A stretch of 5,770 nt of DNA, from positions 1 through 5,770 of the forward strand of contig JAOZSN010000169.1 of NCBI GenBank assembly GCA_029939635.1. The letters are read 5' to 3'. Position numbers and translations under genes: made by a program. Under the pieces are notes generated by a model that made no database searches, was not told the DNA's origin, and was given only the letters and a program-made list of their open reading frames with translations. This document shows, one piece after another, positions 1-4,961 of this stretch (positions within the stretch are counted from its first letter, which is position 1; the number at the start of each line of letters is the position of its first letter). Origin of the DNA: Deltaproteobacteria bacterium. Lineage in GTDB: Bacteria > Desulfobacterota > Desulfobulbia > Desulfobulbales > SURF-16.

Positions 1-25
1 TTTCAAAATGCGGGAACATCCTAAA

Positions 26-40
26 AAAATATCGTATTTT
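26..40. repeat. AT-rich inverted repeat upstream of cvpA
   Basis: AAAATA and TATTTT flank a TCG loop. The repeat is AT-rich and short, so it could be chance, or a weak regulatory or terminator stem for a gene lying before the window. Confidence 0.25.
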
Positions 41-52
41 GAGCAGTTTTTT

Positions 53-66
53 TGACCCCTGACCCC
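53..66 (+). repeat. Tandem TGACCCC repeat before cvpA start
   Basis: The heptamer TGACCCC occurs twice in direct succession, ending five bases before the cvpA ATG, where a purine-rich ribosome binding site would be expected. The resulting pyrimidine-rich leader cannot pair with the anti-Shine-Dalgarno sequence. It may be a chance duplication or the tail of an upstream element cut by the window edge. Confidence 0.6.
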
Positions 67-70
67 TTTT

Positions 71-661
71 ATGCAAAACATGTCCTCTCTCGATCTTCTC
101 GTTATAGTAGTTCTCACCCTCTTTGTGCTACGAGGCTTGTGGGTCGGTTTCGTCGGCCAGATGGCCTCCATGCTGGCCCTTGTCCTCGGCTTTGTGGTGG
201 CTGGCCAATATTACGGTAGATCTGCCACCCTTGTCACCCCTTTTATCAGCAATCCCCAGCTTGGTTTTCTGGTGGCCTATGCCCTGCTCTTTGCCGTTGT
301 GTTTTTTGCCACCATTTTTGTGGGCTTAAGCCTGCGTAAGGTGGTGCAGATTTCCATGCTTGGCTGGTTTGATCGTGGCATGGGCGGTGTACTTGGCGCC
401 AGCAAGGGGCTTTTCCTTTCCTGTATGGTTTTTATGACCATGGCCATTTTCATCGCTGGTGACAGCGCAATTTTTACCAAGTCACGGCTCTATCCTCTTT
501 TAGAGCGCACATCTATGGTGTTGCTCATGGCCGTCCATGACCATGACCTGCGTGTTCATCTACTGCCTCAGAAACCGGCAATCTCCAGGATGCTAGACTC
601 CACGGTAAAATTTGGCAAGGAGATTGGGCGACAGACCAAGGAAAAAGCCCAGAATTATTAA
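71..661 (+). CDS. CvpA family integral membrane protein
   Basis: This 196-residue protein has the size and layout of the CvpA family (colicin V production protein homologues), inner-membrane proteins whose biochemical role is still poorly defined. Four hydrophobic segments are visible at about residues 5-26, 30-48, 64-87 and 103-128. The last begins in the family's Gly-rich region, LGWFDRGMGGVLGASKG (97-113). A charged, Lys-rich cytoplasmic tail follows (about 160-196). The ATG at 71 has no Shine-Dalgarno sequence; a tandem TGACCCC repeat lies just upstream instead. A second in-frame ATG at 80 is equally possible and would cost three residues. The last 69 bases overlap the 3' end of the opposing glycosyltransferase gene. 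Family assignment rests on topology and the Gly-rich motif; no specific function can be read from the sequence. Confidence 0.88.
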   Translation: MQNMSSLDLLVIVVLTLFVLRGLWVGFVGQMASMLALVLGFVVAGQYYGRSATLVTPFISNPQLGFLVAYALLFAVVFFATIFVGLSLRKVVQISMLGWFDRGMGGVLGASKGLFLSCMVFMTMAIFIAGDSAIFTKSRLYPLLERTSMVLLMAVHDHDLRVHLLPQKPAISRMLDSTVKFGKEIGRQTKEKAQNY

Positions 662-1276
662 CTGGTTGACAAGGGAGGCGGCAAGCCCTCTTTTTTCCCA
701 GTGTCGGCCAGAGCTTTGCACCTTATGGGGTAGAGTAATGATCTTACCATGGCTGCGCAGGGTACGGGCCAGACAAAAATCTTCCATGATTGGCAGATCA
801 GCAAAGCCGCCAATCTTATTAAAGGTCTGCTGGCGGAGAAAGATACCTTGGTCGCCATAGGGTAACTGCAGGAGGCGAGAACGTATATTTGCCCATCTAG
901 ACACCATGGCCAGACCCCACCAGCACCCGTGCAGATCAAGGCTGAAGGCCCCGGCGGTCACCTGTGGTTGGGCTAGGGTTTGTTCAATAGACGACACGAA
1001 ACCGCCTGGCAGTACGGTGTCGCCATGGAGAAAAACCAAGATTTCTCCTTGGGCCATAGCGGCCCCACTATTCATCTGGCGGGCTCTTCCTGCCGGACTA
1101 TTGATAACGGTGCAGCCTGTAGCTCTGGCGATCTGTTGACTTGTATCGCTGCTGCCACCATCAACAACAATTATCTCCACATTTGTATGTTCGAGAGCTG
1201 CCAGGGTGGCAGGTAAATGGTGTGCCTCGTTGAGCACTGGGATGATGACTGAGATCATTTTATTGTTACTGTTCAA
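593..1276 (-). CDS. TIGR04283 family glycosyltransferase (GT2 type)
   Basis: This 227-residue GT-A fold family 2 glycosyltransferase fits the TIGR04283 subgroup, which annotation pipelines label arsenosugar biosynthesis glycosyltransferase. Visible motifs are the nucleotide-binding start SVIIPVLNE (9-17), VVDGGSSD (37-44), the subgroup signature GRARQMNSG (63-71) and HGDT (84-87, the metal-binding DxD-like site). Further on are PYGDQGIF (139-146), the acceptor-side MEDFCLARTL (164-173) and RHWEKRG (191-197). Length is normal for the family. The start is TTG at 1276: GGGAGAGG lies eight bases upstream, whereas the internal ATG at 1258 (residue 7) has no ribosome binding site. It lies 103 bp downstream of the TIGR04282 gene on the same strand, so the two may be co-transcribed. 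No arsenic-methylation or radical-SAM gene is in the window, so the acceptor is unknown. Confidence 0.92.
   Translation of the reverse strand: MNSNNKMISVIIPVLNEAHHLPATLAALEHTNVEIIVVDGGSSDTSQQIARATGCTVINSPAGRARQMNSGAAMAQGEILVFLHGDTVLPGGFVSSIEQTLAQPQVTAGAFSLDLHGCWWGLAMVSRWANIRSRLLQLPYGDQGIFLRQQTFNKIGGFADLPIMEDFCLARTLRSHGKIITLPHKVQSSGRHWEKRGLAASLVNQLIILGFFLGLSPNLLAKFYRGV
673..696 (+). terminator. Candidate intrinsic terminator for cvpA
   Basis: Twelve bases after the cvpA stop, GGGAGGC (673-679) can pair with GCCCTC (685-690) across a five-base loop, with one bulged A and one G-U pair. Six T residues (691-696) follow directly. It lies inside the coding sequence of the convergent glycosyltransferase on the other strand. 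The stem is short and imperfect, so this is a candidate only. Confidence 0.4.
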
Positions 1277-1284
1277 GGTTAAAG

Positions 1285-1292
1285 CCTCTCCC
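1285..1292 (-). promoter_or_regulatory. Ribosome binding site fixing a TTG start
   Basis: On the minus strand GGGAGAGG sits eight bases before TTG at 1276. The alternative ATG at 1258 has only an A-rich leader. This supports the rare TTG start for the TIGR04283 glycosyltransferase. Confidence 0.65.
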
Positions 1293-1379
1293 TTAGGCGA
1301 ATAACAGCGAAGCGGTGTCTATTTTGCTAACAGCTGATTTTTTTGTTCGATATTCTGCGGTTCGTTGTTTAGTTTTATG

Positions 1380-2039
1380 TTAGACCCCAGAAGACTTTTC
1401 TTGATAGTGGTGGGGGAGTTGCTGGTTTAACTCCTTGGGGAGGTATGCCAAGTCTGCCGGGTTGTCAATATCACGTAAGACTGGCAATAAGGCATGGCTA
1501 AGGCCAGCCTTGCTGATTCTTTTTGTTGTTTCAGCAAGGATTCCAACCTGCCCCCAGGGCATGGTAGTAAAAAGGCTTGGCTCGTCCTGTCTCAGGCCAA
1601 TGAGATAATAGCCACCATCCTGGCTTGGGCCAAGGACAACATCGTGGTTCTCCAGTGCATGGAAAGCCTGGCTTAAAATGGTACTGTCCAGGCTTGGACA
1701 GTCGGCACCTGCCAGAATAATAGGGCCAAAGCCCTTCCTGAAGCTGGTGCTGAAGCTATGGGCCATGCGGGCACCTAAATCAGCACCTTGTTGGGAGCGC
1801 CACATGGTATCGGTCAGCCAGTTCTGCATCCCATGGGGAGTGGCGTCTGCCATGTGTAACTCTACCTGCAGGCTGGCATGCTGTTTGTCCAACAGGTTTG
1901 CAGCTGTCAGCAGGTGCTCTGTCATCTGTTTTTGGAGGTGCGCCGCACCATCTGGCCCTAACTCGGCAATAAGCCGGGTCTTGCTGCGGCCTGGGTGGGG
2001 AAAACGGCTGAAGATGATACACAAGGAAGAGGTTGTCAT
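1380..2039 (-). CDS. TIGR04282 family glycosyltransferase (DUF2064)
   Basis: This 219-residue protein matches the TIGR04282/DUF2064 family, which has a nucleotidyltransferase-like GT-A fold. The diagnostic N-terminal motif is SRFPHPGRSKTRL (11-23), the usual nucleotide-sugar or nucleotide-binding loop. It is followed by QQGADLGARM (83-92), GADCPSL (111-117, with a likely metal-ligand Asp), GPSQDGGYYLIGL (137-149) and DIDNPADL (190-197). All expected blocks are present and the length is typical. The ATG at 2039 lacks a clear Shine-Dalgarno sequence, but the family N-terminus begins about eight residues before the FSRFPHPGR block, so the start is probably right. It is upstream of the TIGR04283 gene on the same strand, an arrangement seen in many genomes. 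The true substrate is unknown, and the arsenosugar label is pipeline naming rather than evidence here. Confidence 0.92.
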   Translation of the reverse strand: MTTSSLCIIFSRFPHPGRSKTRLIAELGPDGAAHLQKQMTEHLLTAANLLDKQHASLQVELHMADATPHGMQNWLTDTMWRSQQGADLGARMAHSFSTSFRKGFGPIILAGADCPSLDSTILSQAFHALENHDVVLGPSQDGGYYLIGLRQDEPSLFTTMPWGQVGILAETTKRISKAGLSHALLPVLRDIDNPADLAYLPKELNQQLPHHYQEKSSGV

Positions 2040-2077
2040 GGCAGAGTAGGCAGGGTGAGATTTTTATTTTTGTTTTC

Positions 2078-2086
2078 TGGTATGAT
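2078..2086 (+). promoter_or_regulatory. Extended -10 promoter of the UPF0280 gene
   Basis: TGGTATGAT is an extended -10 element (TGn followed by TATGAT, 5 of 6 to consensus). It would start transcription near 2093, giving a leader of about 23 bases. No good -35 is present 17 bp upstream, as is usual for extended -10 promoters. It lies in the 76-bp gap between divergent genes. No comparable promoter was seen for the minus-strand gene. Confidence 0.45.
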
Positions 2087-2115
2087 GAAAAGAACGTCCA
2101 TTTTATTCCATAATA

Positions 2116-2880
2116 ATGTCCAATAAACAACGGAAAAAACGTGATCCCCTGAGCTTTAAGCATCGTTTCTACCGCCAGCAGGTGGAGCCGGGGCAGCTCT
2201 GTGCCATGGAAATACAGGTACAGGAGACGGATCTTCATATCCTTGCCAGCCAAGAGGTGACGAAACAGGCCCATGATCTGGTGCTCACCTGTCGCAGCCA
2301 GTTGGAGCGTTATATTCTGCGTTATCCTGCTTTTGCCTCGTCCTTGAGCCCCATGGCTGAAGATAGTCTTGCCCCAGCTATGATTCAGGGAATGATACGG
2401 GCTGCTCAAGTGGCTGGGGTGGGTCCTATGGCTGCGGTGGCCGGGGCCGTGGCTGAATTTGTTGGGCGCGGGTTATTGGCACTTGATGGCATAAATGAAG
2501 TCATGGTTGAAAATGGTGGTGATATTTTTATTCAGCGTGGAGAGAGCTGTGTGAGCAGTATTTATGCTGGGGAGTCCCCCTTGAGTGGCAAGGTGGGGTT
2601 GCGCTTGGCTGCTGCCCAGATGCCTTTGGGTATATGTACCTCTTCCGGTACTATCGGCCATTCATTAAGTTTTGGTAGCGCTGATTCGGTCACGGTGTTG
2701 GCTGCTGATACGGCCTTGGCCGATACTGTTGCCACCCGTATGGGTAATGAATTGGCTGAGGAAAAGGATATGGCCCCTGCCCTGGAGTTGGTACAATCCA
2801 TGGCCGGTGTTATGGGCATGGTTATCATCCATAATGAGCAGATGGGTGCCTGGGGTGAGGTGGAGCTGGTACGGTTATAA
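2116..2880 (+). CDS. UPF0280 family protein (COG2122, ApbE-like)
   Basis: This 254-residue protein belongs to UPF0280/COG2122, related in fold to the FMN transferase ApbE. Visible blocks are HRFYRQQV (16-23) and ETDLHILA (37-44) near the N-terminus. The Gly/Ala-rich AGVGPMAAVAGA follows (100-111), then VENGGDIFI (131-139, comparable to the ApbE GGDI block), GICTSSGTIGHS (172-183, the TSSG flavin/phosphate-site equivalent) and ADTALADTVATRMGN (197-211). Length is normal. As recalled from the literature, homologues in Methanosarcina (MA1715) and Desulfovibrio are linked genetically to sulfide assimilation and homocysteine formation from aspartate semialdehyde, together with DUF39 and NIL/ferredoxin proteins. 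Those partners are not in this window, so that role is inferred. The ATG at 2116 has no Shine-Dalgarno sequence. The N-terminal basic stretch KQRKKRD may be an extension. Confidence 0.92.
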   Translation: MSNKQRKKRDPLSFKHRFYRQQVEPGQLCAMEIQVQETDLHILASQEVTKQAHDLVLTCRSQLERYILRYPAFASSLSPMAEDSLAPAMIQGMIRAAQVAGVGPMAAVAGAVAEFVGRGLLALDGINEVMVENGGDIFIQRGESCVSSIYAGESPLSGKVGLRLAAAQMPLGICTSSGTIGHSLSFGSADSVTVLAADTALADTVATRMGNELAEEKDMAPALELVQSMAGVMGMVIIHNEQMGAWGEVELVRL

Positions 2881-2887
2881 AAAATAT

Positions 2888-2917
2888 TTGTATTCCTCCC
2901 TTTTTATCCGATACTAT
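2888..2917 (+). promoter_or_regulatory. Weak candidate sigma-70 promoter
   Basis: TTGTAT (2888-2893) and TACTAT (2912-2917) are 18 bp apart and precede the 177-residue gene. Both boxes are poor matches. The -10 box falls within the 21-bp dyad described separately, which would fit repressor control. Confidence 0.28.
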
Positions 2918-2927
2918 TAGTAGCGGA
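2907..2927. promoter_or_regulatory. 21-bp near-perfect dyad, operator-like
   Basis: TCCGATACTA and TAGTAGCGGA form ten-base arms around a single central T at 2917, with only one mismatched pair (A2911 with G2923). It sits between the UPF0280 stop and the next gene, 44 bp before that gene's ATG, and overlaps a candidate -10 box. There is no T-run after it, so a rho-independent terminator is unlikely. The single-base centre fits a dimeric protein-binding site better than an RNA hairpin. The protein that binds it is unknown. Confidence 0.5.
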
Positions 2928-2971
2928 GTGAAAACTCGAAACTTGAAATTGTCGTATAAGGAGGATGGGTC

Positions 2972-3505
2972 ATGGATATTCAGAGCCAACAAGGACGGGT
3001 GCAGGAGATTACCAGGGCGTATAGTCAGCAGCGTCGCCAGACTAATGACCTGAGTACACTGGTGGGTACTGAAAAGACAGAATCTGTCTCTTTCTCTTTT
3101 CAGCTGGAGAGTATTGATGCGAGTTCCGACTCTTTTGCTGTCCAGAATGGTCTGGCCCATCTTATTAGCAACGCTGATTTTGATCTGAATCAGCTCCAGT
3201 ACCAGGGCAAGCCGATTCTGGAGATGAGCCAGGAGGAGGCGGCTGATCTTGTCAGTGAAGACGGCTATTTTGGTGTGACCAAGACAGCGGAGCGTTTGGC
3301 CCAGTTTGTTATTCTCGGGGCTGGTGATGATCTTGACAAGATGCAGGCTGGTCGTGAGGGAATCATCCAGGGTTTTAAGGAGGCAGAAAAACTTTGGGGC
3401 GGGCAACTGCCGGAGATTAGCTATACTACCCTCGCCTCGGCTTTGGAGCAGATTGACGAGCGTATTCACGGCTTAGGTGGAGCTGTGGTGGATATCTCTG
3501 TATGA
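2972..3505 (+). CDS. Conserved protein of unknown function, DUF5610-like C-terminus
   Basis: This 177-residue acidic, soluble protein has no signal peptide or membrane segment. A polar Gln/Arg/Ser-rich N-terminus (1-38) is followed by a strand-like SVSFSFQLESID (38-49). The conserved-looking C-terminal region spans about 96-165: EDGYFGVTKTAERLAQFV (96-113), then AGREGIIQGFKEAEKLWGG (126-144) and LPEISYTTLASALEQIDERI (146-165). As I remember it, this C-terminal pattern recurs in proteobacterial proteins assigned to DUF5610 or loosely labelled hydrogenase-4 component G; I would not trust the latter name, as nothing here suggests a hydrogenase. AAGGAGG (2958-2964) lies seven bases before the ATG, the strongest ribosome binding site in the window. 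It is probably transcribed alone, from a promoter after UPF0280. The function is unknown. Confidence 0.88.
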   Translation: MDIQSQQGRVQEITRAYSQQRRQTNDLSTLVGTEKTESVSFSFQLESIDASSDSFAVQNGLAHLISNADFDLNQLQYQGKPILEMSQEEAADLVSEDGYFGVTKTAERLAQFVILGAGDDLDKMQAGREGIIQGFKEAEKLWGGQLPEISYTTLASALEQIDERIHGLGGAVVDISV

Positions 3506-3546
3506 AGGACAGTTATTTTCTGTGCGTCTATTCTCATATCTTATAA

Positions 3547-3629
3547 CCCTGGCCACTCTCTGTTTACCAGGAGTAGCCAAGGGGAGAGTTTCTCTATGGT
3601 CAGGTGGTTTCCCTTGATCGTGGCCAGGG
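3547..3629. ncRNA. Putative structured three-way-junction element
   Basis: CCCTGGCCAC (3547-3556) and GTGGCCAGGG (3620-3629) are perfect ten-base inverted repeats 63 bases apart. Two smaller stems fit between them: CTCTG with CAGGAG (3558-3562 / 3568-3573, one bulge), and CAAGGG with CCCTTG (3578-3583 / 3611-3616). The latter encloses an AGAG-TTT-CTCT mini-hairpin (3585-3595). Together they close an 83-base three-way junction with few unpaired junction bases. It fills the gap between convergent genes. No T-run follows on either strand, so it is a poor classical terminator. It could be a 3'-UTR stabiliser, an sRNA or a relic of a repeat family; the strand is undetermined. Confidence 0.4.
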
Positions 3630-3663
3630 AGGGGGTAACATACCATTGCAGGAAGAAAAGATA

Positions 3664-4470
3664 TCAGGCTGCTAGAGACTTATTATTGAAGGCTACACAG
3701 TAGCGCTTAATACAGGTACAGATACGGTCACGGAGGATGGGCTTGCGAATGACCTCCAGAACACAGTCTTTTTGGACGATGTCGAGTAACTCCTCCATAG
3801 ATTGTACAGCAGTCTGCACGACTATATTGGCAGGATTCGCCAGATTGCTGGCCTGTTTATTTTTCTCAACAATGGAGATGAAGTGATTTCCATCAACCTC
3901 TGGCATCATAATATCAAGAAAGACCAGGTCGAAATTTTCAGTCAGATAGTAAAAAATAGCCTCTGCTGCTGAGTCCACACTGGTGACCTGGATATCTTTG
4001 TTAAAGGTGCGGACAAACTCTTCCAGCAGGATACGGTTAACCGCCTCATCATCAACTATGAGAATTTTGGTATCCTTGGCAGAGCGTTCTGAAATCAGGG
4101 TTGATGTCACTGAGGAGGTAAAGGGAGCCAGGGTGGCAGCCATATTGTGGGTGGGGCGGGCATCAAGGTCATCATTGCCGCTATGGCGGATGAGATCCAC
4201 CATGGTGAGGGCTGCTTTGATAAGTTCATGCTCAACAGTTCCCTTTTGTTTGCAAAGGACATCAAAGCAGCCGGCCACCTGTGCTGCCAACCGGGTGGTA
4301 TTATCGTGATTAAAGAGATTGGCCACACCACGAACGGTTTGCCAGCCCTGGGCTGTGGTACAGATGAGATCATCAAAGCCAGGGTGCTGCTCCAAGGCCA
4401 GGATTGACTGCTCAACGTCCAGAAGCAGGGGGTCAATATTCTCGCAGAAGTCTAGGGAATGAAAGGTCAT
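3664..4470 (-). CDS. Response regulator with degenerate N-terminal Hpt-like domain
   Basis: This 268-residue protein has two parts. Residues about 1-103 are helical and resemble a histidine phosphotransfer (Hpt) domain. Where Hpt domains have the A-H-x-L-K-G active site, this one reads W-Q-T-V-R-G (43-48): the phospho-accepting His is Gln44 and the Lys is Arg47. After a Ser/Thr-rich linker (104-132) comes a complete receiver domain (about 134-255). It has acidic pocket Asp140-Asp141, phospho-acceptor Asp186 in FLDIMMPEVDG, Thr220 and Lys243 (RKP). No DNA-binding or enzymatic output domain follows, so it probably acts by protein contacts or as a phosphate sink. ATG at 4470 is chosen; GTG at 4473 is immediately upstream and neither has a strong ribosome binding site. 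A good sigma-70 promoter lies about 60 bp upstream. No cognate histidine kinase is in the window. Confidence 0.9.
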   Translation of the reverse strand: MTFHSLDFCENIDPLLLDVEQSILALEQHPGFDDLICTTAQGWQTVRGVANLFNHDNTTRLAAQVAGCFDVLCKQKGTVEHELIKAALTMVDLIRHSGNDDLDARPTHNMAATLAPFTSSVTSTLISERSAKDTKILIVDDEAVNRILLEEFVRTFNKDIQVTSVDSAAEAIFYYLTENFDLVFLDIMMPEVDGNHFISIVEKNKQASNLANPANIVVQTAVQSMEELLDIVQKDCVLEVIRKPILRDRICTCIKRYCVAFNNKSLAA

Positions 4471-4528
4471 CACGTCACCAGATTAGTAGTTGAAGGAAGG
4501 CTGATTATTTTGTTACGAGCCAGAAATT

Positions 4529-4557
4529 AGTATAGGGGTTAGGGTTACGAAGTTCAA
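4529..4557 (-). promoter_or_regulatory. Sigma-70 promoter of the response regulator gene
   Basis: On the minus strand TTGAAC (4557-4552) and TATACT (4534-4529, 5 of 6 to consensus) are separated by exactly 17 bp. Transcription would start near 4522, about 50 bases before the start codon. The heptamer GTTACGA occurs as a direct repeat at 4512-4518 and 4544-4550, 32 bp apart, flanking the -10 box. This could be a regulator site. Confidence 0.6.
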
Positions 4558-4558
4558 A

Positions 4559-4564
4559 TATAAT
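4559..4564 (+). promoter_or_regulatory. Perfect -10 box facing the pseudogene
   Basis: TATAAT on the plus strand lies 75 bp before the remnant reading frame at 4639 and directly abuts the -35 box of the opposite promoter. The -35 position (about 4536-4541, GGGTTA) is poor. It may be the old promoter of the decayed regulator gene. Confidence 0.3.
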
Positions 4565-4600
4565 TTTTGTTTTGTAACTTTTTGTTGCAGTGGTTTTACG

Positions 4601-4614
4601 TGCCTAAAGAGGCA
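4601..4614. repeat. Small hairpin TGCCT-AAAG-AGGCA
   Basis: Five-base perfect arms surround a four-base loop, 25 bp upstream of the remnant regulator start. It is short and could be leader structure or a half-site pair; no function is evident. Confidence 0.3.
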
Positions 4615-4638
4615 AGATAAGGGATAATTATTACTATT

Positions 4639-4887
4639 ATGCATATATTGTTTGTTGATGATGAAGAGATGCAGCGCCAAATGTTGGTTGGCTTTTTAGT
4701 TAGTGCTTGTTCAGAAATAGGTCATTTTGTTTGAGATCAAGGAAGAGTAAAAATTAAAAAACACAGCATATCTCTGGGCATCAGTGAACGGGTATTACGT
4801 TAGAAAATGGGGAAATTAGGGGTGCAAAAGGAATTGGAAGTCACAAGTGGTGTATTTCTGACTGGCATTTTTGCAAAAAGTCAGTAA
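4639..4887 (+). pseudogene. Remnant of an NtrC-family response regulator
   Basis: The ATG at 4639 opens a 31-codon frame, MHILFVDDEEMQRQML and onward, a clear receiver-domain N-terminus with the acidic pocket residues Asp7, Asp8 and Glu9. It ends at TGA (4732-4734). The same frame then reads ISLGISERVLR, a TAG stop (4801-4803), and KMGKLGVQKELE before TAA at 4885-4887. That second part aligns position for position with the Fis-type helix-turn-helix ending NtrC-family activators (LGISxxxLRYKMxKLGV). The TAG falls exactly where Tyr is common, one base from TAT or TAC. The rest of the receiver and the whole AAA+ sigma-54 domain (several hundred codons) are missing. The likely history is a large internal deletion plus point decay. 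The receiver part is secure; the HTH part is a by-eye match. Confidence 0.6.
4858..4884. repeat. Inverted repeat CTGACT...AGTCAG
   Basis: Perfect six-base arms enclose 15 bases that include the palindrome TTTTGCAAAA. It overlaps the end of the regulator remnant, just before the small PC4-like gene. It may be the old gene's terminator stem, but no T-run follows. Confidence 0.3.
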
Positions 4888-4949
4888 GGTGTGGCCGAGT
4901 TTTGTATATTTACGCATTGAAATAGATGCGCTACATAATCCACAACAAC

Positions 4950-4954
4950 GGAGA
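4950..4954 (+). promoter_or_regulatory. Ribosome binding site selecting start 4962
   Basis: GGAGA ends seven bases before ATG 4962. The in-frame ATG at 4926 has no purine-rich sequence at the right distance, so the 12-residue upstream extension is probably not translated. Confidence 0.6.
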
Positions 4955-4961
4955 TATACGT

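Noticed and set aside
1302..1334. TAACAGC direct repeats between the two glycosyltransferase genes.
   Set aside because: Seven bases is too short to be meaningful, and no promoter is associated with them.
1780..2409. A long minus-strand open frame of 209 codons crossing from the TIGR04282 gene into the UPF0280 gene.
   Set aside because: It is antisense or out of frame to two well-supported genes, spans their divergent promoter gap and has no family-like motifs.
2825..3469. A 214-codon minus-strand open frame opposite the 177-residue gene.
   Set aside because: The plus-strand gene has a strong ribosome binding site and conserved-looking motifs. The antisense product has none and crosses the dyad and the UPF0280 end.
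3596..3703. A 35-codon plus-strand reading frame with a GGGGAG-like site seven bases upstream.
   Set aside because: It lies within the three-way-junction element and runs antisense into the response regulator gene. The peptide has no recognisable pattern, and the purine run is explained by the stem.
4926..4961. A 12-residue upstream extension of the PC4-like protein from ATG 4926.
   Set aside because: There is no ribosome binding site before 4926, while GGAGA is well placed for ATG 4962.
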